Positions 1-6,675 of a DNA stretch of 64,000 nucleotides are shown piece by piece; within the stretch, counting starts at the first letter, position 1, and every line of letters begins with the position of its first letter. Below the pieces are notes generated by a model, which saw only the letters and a list, made by a program, of their open reading frames with translations, made no database searches and was not told the origin of the DNA. The stretch is from Tritrichomonas musculus (taxonomy: Eukaryota; Parabasalia; Tritrichomonadida; Tritrichomonadidae): positions 4,216,001 through 4,280,000 of the forward strand of contig JAPFFF010000011.1 of assembly GCA_039105265.1 (NCBI GenBank), in the 5' to 3' direction. The position numbers were made by a program, and so were the translations under genes.

Positions 1-2
1 AA

Positions 3-1631
3 GAAATTTTCCCATACAAATATTATACATTTGAAAGATTAAGAACAAATAAAGGTCAAATTAATGAAGCAGGTAAAGAAGAAGATAAAACATGGACTGA
101 ACAAGATTATCAATTATTTCGTTCAAATATTAACAAAATTAAGGGATGCCGTTTAAGTAATAATGAATTTGATATGTGGAAATATGCATTATTTTATTGT
201 CATCAAGATGTTCGAATATTAAGAGAAAGTTTTGTTAAATTTAGACAAGGTTTCATTCAAGATTTCAAAATCGATCCATTCAAATATATTTCAATTTCTT
301 CTTTAGCTAATGATGTATTTAATCATAAAGTTTATTATGGTCATGATTTATATTCAGTAGGTGGAATTGTTAGGAAATTTTGTTCATATGCTGTTTATGG
401 TGGTAGATGTATGACTGCTTATAACAAAAAGTGGCATATCACTGAAAAATTAGCAGATTTTGACGCAGTTAGTTTATATCCTTCAGCAATTCATAGATTA
501 TATACCGTTCAAGGAAAACCAGTAGTAATATCCAAAACAGAATTAAATTATGAATTTTTATCAAAACAAGGTGCATATATAGTAGAAATTTTAGTTACTG
601 GAATTCATAAACATTATCCATTTCCATTAATCGTTAAGAAAACAAAAGATGGTAACCTTAATGATGATAAATTCGATAAACCTTTCAAAATGATTGTCGA
701 TAATATTTATTTAGAAGATCTCATTGAATTTCAAAAAATAGATTTCGAATTAATTAGAGGTTATTATTGGCCTGGAAAAAGAGAATATCATATCCAAAAA
801 GAAATTCAAAAAATATTTGAGAAAAGATTAGAATATAAAAGTCAAGACAATCCTTTACAAAATTTATATAAATTAATTATGAATAGTTGTTATGGTAAAA
901 CTATTGAAAGACCTATTGAAAAAGATTTTAAATACATTAATGATCAAGATACTTTAGATAATTATTGGATCAAAAATTATAACAAAATTGTTGAAGATAT
1001 TGAATTACAAAATAATATGCATGCTGTTCGAATATTGAGACCAATTGATAAACATTTTAATTTTTCATTATTAGGTATTCATGTATTAAGTATGTCAAAA
1101 AGAATCATGAATGAAGTGATGTGTCTTGCATTTGATATTGGTTGCCATATTTATTATCAGGATACTGATTCAATGCATATTGAAATAAATGATTTACCAA
1201 AATTACAAAAAGCTTATAAAGAAAAATATAATCGAGAACTCATAGGTAAATATTTAGGTCAATTCCATTCAGATTTTCCAACTATAAATGGTCACAAAGA
1301 AATGCCAGAATCAATTGAATCATACTTTTTGATGAAAAAGATGTATATTGATAAGTTACAAGATTCTACAGGTGAAATTGATTATATGACTCGTGGGAAA
1401 GGATTAACTGAACAATCTATTAAATATGCTTATAAGAATGAATTTGATAATGATCCAATGAAATTATATAAATATTTATATGAAGGGAATCAACAAACAT
1501 TTGATCTTACAAAAGGTCAACCATGTTTCCAAATGAATAAAAATATGACTGTATCAACCTTAAATGAATTCAAAAGAAGAATATCAACACCATATAAAGA
1601 AGGAAAGAGAGAAAAATATTTTGAATACTAG
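3..1631 (+). CDS. polB: Polinton protein-primed DNA polymerase B, C-terminal part
   Basis: The reading frame is open from the window edge, so the true start lies to the left and only the last ~543 codons are seen. An exonuclease III-type motif (YCHQDVRIL) is followed by polymerase motif A (DFDAVSLYPS), motif B (KLIMNSCYGK) and motif C (YYQDTDS). The spacing and form fit protein-primed family B polymerases such as those of Polintons, adenoviruses and linear plasmids. The enzyme would copy the element from a terminal-protein primer. The gene is followed after 30 bp by a small membrane-protein gene on the same strand. The family call is firm; the N-terminal exonuclease I/II part and any further domains are outside the window. 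Confidence 0.95.
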   Translation, partial: EIFPYKYYTFERLRTNKGQINEAGKEEDKTWTEQDYQLFRSNINKIKGCRLSNNEFDMWKYALFYCHQDVRILRESFVKFRQGFIQDFKIDPFKYISISSLANDVFNHKVYYGHDLYSVGGIVRKFCSYAVYGGRCMTAYNKKWHITEKLADFDAVSLYPSAIHRLYTVQGKPVVISKTELNYEFLSKQGAYIVEILVTGIHKHYPFPLIVKKTKDGNLNDDKFDKPFKMIVDNIYLEDLIEFQKIDFELIRGYYWPGKREYHIQKEIQKIFEKRLEYKSQDNPLQNLYKLIMNSCYGKTIERPIEKDFKYINDQDTLDNYWIKNYNKIVEDIELQNNMHAVRILRPIDKHFNFSLLGIHVLSMSKRIMNEVMCLAFDIGCHIYYQDTDSMHIEINDLPKLQKAYKEKYNRELIGKYLGQFHSDFPTINGHKEMPESIESYFLMKKMYIDKLQDSTGEIDYMTRGKGLTEQSIKYAYKNEFDNDPMKLYKYLYEGNQQTFDLTKGQPCFQMNKNMTVSTLNEFKRRISTPYKEGKREKYFEY

Positions 1632-1661
1632 ATTGGCGGTTTTGACAGACCATTTTTATAA

Positions 1662-1844
1662 ATGTCAAGAAGAGCAACCACTCAACCATTAATATCATTA
1701 TCTGAGAGTGAAAGAATTGATAACGACTCTGGCGATTGCTGTTGTTCCAACCCACCACCCAATTGCTGTTTGTGGACTCTTGTTATTCTCTTTGTGATGA
1801 ACATCATTTTCACTTTTATTTATTTCTTACTTGCAATTGCATGA
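1662..1844 (+). CDS. Small Cys-rich single-pass membrane protein of the Polinton
   Basis: A 60-codon ATG-started gene 30 bp after the polymerase stop. The N-terminal ~25 residues are polar and Ser-rich. A Cys/Pro cluster follows (CCCSNPPPNCC, residues ~26-36), and the last ~22 residues are strongly hydrophobic (WTLVILFVMNIIFTFIYFLL), a clear transmembrane helix. This suggests a tail-anchored or single-pass membrane protein with a cytosolic Cys-rich stretch that might be disulfide-bonded, acylated or metal-binding. Small membrane proteins are common in large DNA viruses and Polinton-like elements, but no specific homologue is recognised. Gene reality is supported by position, the ATG and the coherent protein pattern; its function is unknown. 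Confidence 0.65.
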   Translation: MSRRATTQPLISLSESERIDNDSGDCCCSNPPPNCCLWTLVILFVMNIIFTFIYFLLAIA

Positions 1845-1903
1845 TTTAATTAAACAATAAGCTTTTTTAATTTTTTTAATTTTTTATTTTGTCTCAAAAA
1901 TAT

Positions 1904-2230
1904 ATGACAAAGACTAGGATCCGTTGGAATACTCAAAAAGTGAGAGAAGAAATGGCTAAAGAAAATTGTATATTATTAGATGATTACAAAAGAGGAGATA
2001 TTCGTATTCATTATTTATATGAAGGTAATGAATTTTCAGTAAGGTGGTCAGATTGGATGAAAAAAGATAGGCCATCAAGACCACATTTGAAAGGAGGAAA
2101 TAGAAAAATAACAAAATCAAAGAGTGTTGATAACTTAAATAAAACTTTTGAAGATCCTGAAAATGGAGAAGAGGAAAATGAAAATGAAGAAGATTTTAAT
2201 GAGATAGAAAATGAATTACATCAAGAATGA
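1904..2230 (+). CDS. Hypothetical 108-aa Polinton protein, basic head and acidic tail
   Basis: The first in-frame ATG (MTKTRIRWNTQK...) gives 108 codons; the open frame runs 15 bp further upstream without another ATG. The first ~70 residues contain a compact stretch (ILLDDYKRGDIRIHYLYEG, then SVRWSDWMKK) that loosely resembles the CP-less treble-clef repeats of large DNA viruses, where a strand pair precedes a W-containing strand. The usual Cys pairs are absent, so this likeness is weak. The C-terminal ~35 residues are highly acidic (EE/EN-rich). It overlaps the next gene by 20 bp, typical of compact viral-type gene packing. Function is not assigned. Confidence 0.6.
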   Translation: MTKTRIRWNTQKVREEMAKENCILLDDYKRGDIRIHYLYEGNEFSVRWSDWMKKDRPSRPHLKGGNRKITKSKSVDNLNKTFEDPENGEEENENEEDFNEIENELHQE

Positions 2231-2459
2231 ACTCAAAGAAATTAATGATACGTTATTCTTAATATTGGAATGGAGATTTGCAAATTCACAAGAAATGAAA
2301 AATTATTGGTTGAACGAAATATTCAATAAATCAATTGGACTATTTGATCAAAGAATTGTTTTAAATTTAAGAATTGCTAATCAAATTGATACTCATTTCA
2401 TTAATATGTTAGAGCAATTTATATTAGAGAAGTTAGAACTGGAAATAGGTTTGATGTGA
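2211..2459 (+). CDS. Hypothetical 82-aa helical Polinton protein
   Basis: An ATG-started 82-codon gene overlapping the end of the preceding gene by 20 bp in another frame. The product is predicted mostly helical, with heptad-like spacing of Leu and Ile (KNELKEINDTLFLILEWRF; MLEQFILEKLELEIGLM). It has no transmembrane segment, signal peptide or recognised motif. The overlap and the following small basic gene suggest that it belongs to a rightward run of small genes between the polymerase and the basic proteins. The protein-like composition supports a real gene; no function can be given. Confidence 0.55.
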   Translation: MNYIKNELKEINDTLFLILEWRFANSQEMKNYWLNEIFNKSIGLFDQRIVLNLRIANQIDTHFINMLEQFILEKLELEIGLM

Positions 2460-2488
2460 ACTTTTTCTAGAATTTTGCAAAATCAAAA

Positions 2489-2656
2489 ATGCCACCAAAA
2501 AGAACGAAAATGTCAAAAATCCCGCCAGAATTATTGTATTTAATCGAAAAACAAATAAGAAAAAGAAGTAAACCAACACGAAAAACAACAACAACACCAA
2601 GAAAAGCGAGATCAAATAAAGGAATCAAAAGATCAGGCGTAAAAAGAAAAAGATAA
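2489..2656 (+). CDS. Short highly basic 55-aa Polinton protein
   Basis: A short ATG-started frame (MPPKRTKMSK...GVKRKR) 29 bp after the preceding gene. Apart from a small hydrophobic patch (PPELLYLIEKQI), almost every third residue is Lys or Arg, with runs such as KRSKPTRKTTTTPRKARSNK. This composition fits a DNA-condensing core peptide, like the basic core proteins of adenoviruses, or a nuclear-targeting peptide. It sits just upstream of two further basic genes with DNA-binding-type modules, so a role in packing the element's DNA is the most economical inference. No homologue is recognised by sequence, and the shortness limits confidence. Confidence 0.6.
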   Translation: MPPKRTKMSKIPPELLYLIEKQIRKRSKPTRKTTTTPRKARSNKGIKRSGVKRKR

Positions 2657-2713
2657 AAAAAAGAAATAATATTTTTATTTTTTGATAATTTAATGAAAAA
2701 TCAAAAATAAATA

Positions 2714-3238
2714 ATGTCAGAAAATGCAGTAAAGAAAGTTGTCGAGGCAGTTGGAGCAGCAGCAGAAGCAGGTGCAGCAGCAAAAGGACCACCACTACCT
2801 AAATTTAAACCTATAAATAAGAAAGCAGGAACAGTAAAGAAAAAACAAGGGCCACCACTACCTAAATTTAAACCTATAAATAAGAAAGCAGGGATAGTTA
2901 AGAAAAAAACCACAGCTGCACCAAAAAGACGTCAAGCAGCAGCAGCAATGGATTTATCTCATAGATCAAAAGAAGAATTGCAAGCTTTCTGTTTGGCCCA
3001 AAAAATTCGTATTGAACCAACTTATACCAAGGAAAAATTAGAAAATCTTATTCAACGTTGGGCTAAAACAGGATATACAAATCCAAAAAGAGCAAGTGCA
3101 AAACCACCAAAGGCACCAAAGGCACCAAAATTGACGAAAAGCGGAAAACAAAGAAAAACAAGATCAGATAAAGGAAAAACACATAAGACAAGACCAAATA
3201 GAGTTGCAAGACTTTATTATGGACCAAAAGAAAAATAA
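2714..3238 (+). CDS. Basic DNA-binding-type protein with SAP-like domain and PPLPKFKPINKK repeats
   Basis: A 174-codon basic protein. An Ala-rich start is followed by two copies of a 15-residue cassette (GPPLPKFKPINKKAG, residues ~25-39 and ~46-60). A SAP-like helix pair comes at ~77-115 (MDLSHRSKEELQAFCLAQK, then TKEKLENLIQRW), and the Lys/Arg/Pro-rich tail ends in a region with KTRPNRVARLYYG. SAP domains bind AT-rich DNA. The same cassette and a second SAP-like stretch occur in the 624-codon protein downstream. The likely role is a nucleoprotein component of the particle or replication complex; this is inferred from composition and domain likeness only. Confidence 0.75.
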   Translation: MSENAVKKVVEAVGAAAEAGAAAKGPPLPKFKPINKKAGTVKKKQGPPLPKFKPINKKAGIVKKKTTAAPKRRQAAAAMDLSHRSKEELQAFCLAQKIRIEPTYTKEKLENLIQRWAKTGYTNPKRASAKPPKAPKAPKLTKSGKQRKTRSDKGKTHKTRPNRVARLYYGPKEK

Positions 3239-3267
3239 ACAAATCATAATTATTTTTGCAAGTATAA

Positions 3268-3747
3268 ATGTCAAAAAAAGTAAATACAAAACGATCAAAT
3301 ACAACATCAGAAGCGAAAGAGTTCTTCAGGAAACTAGATAATCATAACCAGAGACAAGTAAAAAAAATAAATACAACAAAGAAAGGATATGCACAAAGTT
3401 ATGAATTTAAAGATAAGAGATATTTTATGGAAAAAACACCTGATAATAGAATTCATGTGATGAAAGGATTACATGAATATGTTTTTACTCCATCAGAATG
3501 GAAGAAAAGATCAAAACAAAAGATCGTTCCATTAGAAATTCTTGATCCTACTCCAGAAAAACTAGAAGCACATAGATTATATAAACAAAGGAAAGGTCAA
3601 AGAATGTTGAAAAATGGTGAACTCGATTGGGTCCTCAATGAAAAGAAACCAAGAACAAGAGCAAATGTTCCTAGAGCAAAAGATTTTGTTGATAAACTCA
3701 AACCAAAAAAGACGAAAGAAAATGAGCCAAAAAAGGCGAAAGAATGA
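3268..3747 (+). CDS. Basic hypothetical Polinton protein, 159 aa
   Basis: An ATG-started, Lys-rich gene 29 bp after the SAP-like gene. The N-terminal ~35 residues are basic and disordered-looking. A middle region (~45-85) has alternating aromatic and charged residues (KDKRYFMEKTPDNRIHVMKG), suggesting a small folded beta domain. The last ~40 residues contain KKPRTRANVPRAKDFVD and KTKENEPKKAKE repeats. The same RTRANVPRAKDFVD string recurs near the start of the overlapping downstream gene, so the two share a duplicated segment. It is probably a DNA-binding or core-type protein, by composition and neighbourhood; no specific family is recognised. Confidence 0.65.
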   Translation: MSKKVNTKRSNTTSEAKEFFRKLDNHNQRQVKKINTTKKGYAQSYEFKDKRYFMEKTPDNRIHVMKGLHEYVFTPSEWKKRSKQKIVPLEILDPTPEKLEAHRLYKQRKGQRMLKNGELDWVLNEKKPRTRANVPRAKDFVDKLKPKKTKENEPKKAKE

Positions 3748-5488
3748 GCCAAAAAAGGCGAAAGAAAATGAGCCAAAACCAAAAAGAACAAGAGCAAATG
3801 TTCCTAGAGCAAAAGATTTTGTTGATGCGAAAGAGAAGAAAAGATTAGATAAAATAAATAAAATGATAGCTAAATATGGTGAAATACCAAAAGCTAAAAG
3901 AATAGAAAAATTACAAAAATTAGGATATAATGTAGATAACAATACAGATGACGAAAAATTAAATATCTGGTTACATGAAGCAGATTGTATTCAAAAAGGT
4001 CGATATCAATATTTATCTTATGGAACTTTATTAAATGCAATCAATTCAATAGACTTAGAAGATGTTGAGCTCAATCCAATTCCAGCAGATGCAACAAGAA
4101 TGGATTTAGCCCAAACAATGAAAGATATTGCAAAAGGTAAATTTGGGAAAAAATCAAAAAAGGCGAAAGATAGTGAGCCAAAACCGAAAAAGGCGAAAGA
4201 AAGTGAGCCAAAACCGAAAAAGGCGAAAGAAAGTGAGCCAAAACCGAAAAAGAAAGCAAATGAAGCAAAACAAAGAAATCAAGAATTGAGAGAAAAATAT
4301 AAAGGAATTAAAATTGATAGTCTTCGAAGATTGTTAAGAAGAAATGGGATAGAATTTGATGCATCAACAAAAAGAAAAGAAATAATTGAATTAATTGAAT
4401 CAAATAATCTTCAATATAAAAAGAGGGAAACAAAACAAAAAAATGCGAAAGTTGTCGAGGTAGCTAAAGGACCACCATTACCAAAATTTAAACCTATAAA
4501 TAAGAAAGCAGGTTTCAAAAAAAAACCAATAACTGAAACAAATGAGGCAGTAGGAACACCCATTCCTCCTCCACCTCCACCGCCCGTGAGCGTTAGCGAA
4601 CCCAATCCACCAATAACAGAAACAAATGATGCAGTTGGTACAGAAACTCCACAACCTCCATTAATGAAAAATCGAGAATCTTTTGAAAAATGGGTAAAAA
4701 AAGTAACTCTTAAAAAACCTAAATTAAGGACGACAGAAGAAGAAAATGTTAAAGAACTAGCTTTTGAAGCTTCATTATCACCAATTAAAGTACCAGAAGG
4801 AAGAACTTATGAACCAAGAGTTTTAACCAAAAAAGATGAAAGAGCAACAGATAAACTAATTCAAAAAATATATGAAAAAGCTCATGTTGAAGCATCACCA
4901 GAAGCAAGACGAAAATATATGGAAGTTATGAATCAGCATTATCAAAATAAAAAAAAACACAAAAAATATAACTATTTCAACCCTGAACAAACAGAACCAA
5001 ATGTAGAAGCATTTTTCTTTGAAGATGATCCAGAACCAAAACAAGAACAAACAACAGATATATGGAAAAATAAATATTCCAACAAAAATAGAAAAATAAT
5101 CAAAGGCAAAATTTCATTATTTGATGAGTCAGAACCGATAGAGAAAATTCCAGAACCGATTGATATGTTTGATACAGGAGAAGTTATCGTTCCAAAAGAG
5201 CCAGTCAAAATTGTTAGACAGACGTTTGTTTTGCCGCAGATCACTCCTCCTTTAAAAAGAGATGAAATAAAAGAAAAAAATGCTCTCATTAAAAAGATAA
5301 CAAATAAAAAGATAGATGTTAATGAAAAAATGTCACTACCAGAATTACGAGAAATTTGGGAGAAAAACAAAAGTAAAGGTGGTCGTCCAAAAGGAAGTCA
5401 TGATCAAAAACCAAGAAAACACAAAAATGAACCAAAACCCGTTAAAAATCCGTTAGAAATTCGAAAACGTGGTCGACCAAAAAAATAA
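3614..5488 (+). CDS. Large basic AT-hook/SAP-like Polinton protein, 624 aa; start uncertain
   Basis: A long open frame overlapping the end of the preceding gene; which ATG is used is unclear. In order it holds Lys-rich repeats, RTRANVPRAKDFVD, a helical segment (~77-165) and three exact 10-residue KPKKAKESEP-type repeats (~183-213). A SAP-like stretch follows (IDSLRRLLRRNGIEFD, then KEIIELIE, ~235-262), then one GPPLPKFKPINKK cassette, a polyproline stretch (PIPPPPPPP) and a long acidic/basic linker. The C-terminus has two AT-hook-like cores (GGRPKGS and KRGRPKK). AT-hooks bind the minor groove of AT-rich DNA, so the protein probably organises the element's own AT-rich genome. It was perhaps assembled by repeat shuffling with the 174-aa protein. 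Confidence 0.75.
   Translation: MVNSIGSSMKRNQEQEQMFLEQKILLINSNQKRRKKMSQKRRKNEPKKAKENEPKPKRTRANVPRAKDFVDAKEKKRLDKINKMIAKYGEIPKAKRIEKLQKLGYNVDNNTDDEKLNIWLHEADCIQKGRYQYLSYGTLLNAINSIDLEDVELNPIPADATRMDLAQTMKDIAKGKFGKKSKKAKDSEPKPKKAKESEPKPKKAKESEPKPKKKANEAKQRNQELREKYKGIKIDSLRRLLRRNGIEFDASTKRKEIIELIESNNLQYKKRETKQKNAKVVEVAKGPPLPKFKPINKKAGFKKKPITETNEAVGTPIPPPPPPPVSVSEPNPPITETNDAVGTETPQPPLMKNRESFEKWVKKVTLKKPKLRTTEEENVKELAFEASLSPIKVPEGRTYEPRVLTKKDERATDKLIQKIYEKAHVEASPEARRKYMEVMNQHYQNKKKHKKYNYFNPEQTEPNVEAFFFEDDPEPKQEQTTDIWKNKYSNKNRKIIKGKISLFDESEPIEKIPEPIDMFDTGEVIVPKEPVKIVRQTFVLPQITPPLKRDEIKEKNALIKKITNKKIDVNEKMSLPELREIWEKNKSKGGRPKGSHDQKPRKHKNEPKPVKNPLEIRKRGRPKK
4161..4250 (+). repeat. Three 30-bp tandem repeats coding KPKKAKESEP-like units
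   Basis: Three head-to-tail 30-bp units, each beginning AGGCGAAAGA and containing GAGCCAAAACCGAAAA, lie inside the 624-codon basic gene. They keep the frame and encode 10-residue Lys/Pro/Glu repeats. The near-identity of the units indicates recent slippage or unequal exchange. Confidence 0.9.
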
Positions 5489-5725
5489 ATGAAAGGTCAA
5501 CGATATGTACACAAGTCAAAGTGGAAAATAATTTGGGTTATTGACGATGATGGTTCTAGAAAACCGTTTGTTCTTGATGAAAAAGGTTCATTGGCATTGA
5601 TGTATTTTCCAAAGAATGAAAATAGAAATCTTCGAAAAGAAATACAAAAAATATATCCCAAAAAAACACTTCATCCAATTGGACCAATTCGATTTCATGA
5701 TTTTAGAAATCAAGATAAAGGTTGA
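5489..5725 (+). CDS. Hypothetical 78-aa Polinton protein
   Basis: The ATG follows the stop codon of the AT-hook gene directly (TAAATG), so the pair may be read from one transcript. The 78-residue basic product starts with a short strand-rich region (KWKIIWVIDDDGSRKPFVLD) and ends in a Pro/Arg-containing tail (TLHPIGPIRFHDF). There is no transmembrane segment or known motif. A compact fold is likely for residues 8-50. Its 3' end overlaps by 16 bp a very short gene on the opposite strand. Function is unknown; small size and tight packing with the upstream gene are the main support for its reality. Confidence 0.6.
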   Translation: MKGQRYVHKSKWKIIWVIDDDGSRKPFVLDEKGSLALMYFPKNENRNLRKEIQKIYPKKTLHPIGPIRFHDFRNQDKG

Positions 5726-5820
5726 AATATTGGCTTATTAATAATATTTGGATCTTTTCTTGGATTTAATAAGACTGCTGGTTTAGCACTAATTTTTTTA
5801 TTAAAACTTCCAAATGCCAT
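5710..5820 (-). CDS. Possible 36-aa peptide gene beginning MAFGS
   Basis: A short ATG-started leftward frame fills the only gap between two rightward genes. It starts MAFGSFNKKI and continues with a Pro/Asn/Lys-rich stretch. The start closely matches the N-terminus of the 93-aa protein at 18.3 kb (MAFGSWIKKI), which argues against chance. The A-rich leader before the ATG is like that of other genes of the element. It could be a small virion peptide or a degraded paralogue; the shortness keeps confidence low. Confidence 0.35.
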   Translation of the reverse strand: MAFGSFNKKISAKPAVLLNPRKDPNIINKPIFQPLS

Positions 5821-5844
5821 TCTTTTTATTTATTTTTAAAAAAA

Positions 5845-6111
5845 ATGACTTTATCATTACCAAAAGCTTTAAAGGACGATAGACAAGAATTAAGACATTT
5901 ATTTAGTGAAATCAAAAGTGAATTATTTGATACATTTATGAATACAGATAGTTTTACTGAATCTTGTGAATGTATGAATATTTCAAAGAATATAAGTGTT
6001 ATAGAAAAAGAAATAGAAACAGATTTTAATGAACTTGAAGATATTATATTTAGGATGAAACAAACATTAGATCGCACATTAGTCATCAAAAAGTATTTTC
6101 AAATTTCATAA
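5845..6111 (+). CDS. Hypothetical 88-aa helical Polinton protein
   Basis: An ATG-started 88-codon gene with an A-rich leader. The product is acidic to neutral and predicted nearly all helical, with regularly spaced hydrophobic residues (LRHLFSEIKSELFDTFM; IEKEIETDFNELEDIIFRM), fitting a coiled coil or helical bundle. Two Cys residues lie close together (ESCECMN). No signal, membrane segment or family motif is seen. It is followed after 20 bp by another rightward gene. Function is unknown. Confidence 0.55.
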   Translation: MTLSLPKALKDDRQELRHLFSEIKSELFDTFMNTDSFTESCECMNISKNISVIEKEIETDFNELEDIIFRMKQTLDRTLVIKKYFQIS

Positions 6112-6131
6112 ATTTTTTCAGAAACTCAAAA

Positions 6132-6665
6132 ATGATTAAGAAAAGAGCAGCGAATGCAGGAGTAAATGCTAATATTTCGTTAGAGCCTTCAGCAGCTAGT
6201 CAAAGTACAAACAACTTAACAAATAATATAATAATTAATAAAAGAGATGATGGGAAAGAAGATATTGTTATAACTCGTGAAATTGAATTACCTGATATCA
6301 AAAATAATGAAATTGAAAAAGATGTTAAATATTTAATTTTAGAAACATATGCAAAAATATTATTAGATCAAGATAAAGCTTTAATTTCGAATTTAATATC
6401 TAAAAATTGTATTATTATACCAATTGCAAGTTTACAAGAAATAATCAAAACTATTTTAGGTAAAAATTGTTCATCTGTAGAAATTTATATTGATGAAGAT
6501 ATTAAATGTTGTGCATCTAAAGCATCACCTATTCGAAAAATTGAAGCAATAAAAATAATTAATGAAGATGGTGAAATGGTAACAGATTTCAAACAAGTTT
6601 ATAACAAAGAATTTAATGATTTAGTTAATGTTTATCATATTTGTTTGAAATATGTCGTTGTATAA
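6132..6665 (+). CDS. Hypothetical 177-aa Polinton protein
   Basis: The last rightward gene before the strand switch; it ends 10 bp before the stop of the large leftward fibre-like gene. The first ~35 residues are Ala/Asn/Ser-rich and probably disordered (ANAGVNANISLEPSAASQS). The remainder (~45-177) is rich in Ile, Leu and charged residues, with alternating helices and strands (KDVKYLILETYAKILLDQDK; VEIYIDEDIKCCASKA). A mixed alpha/beta domain is likely. No catalytic motif is evident, and no family is recognised. Position suggests membership of the replication/core gene block rather than the structural block. Confidence 0.6.
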   Translation: MIKKRAANAGVNANISLEPSAASQSTNNLTNNIIINKRDDGKEDIVITREIELPDIKNNEIEKDVKYLILETYAKILLDQDKALISNLISKNCIIIPIASLQEIIKTILGKNCSSVEIYIDEDIKCCASKASPIRKIEAIKIINEDGEMVTDFKQVYNKEFNDLVNVYHICLKYVVV

Positions 6666-6675
6666 GAGAGAACTT

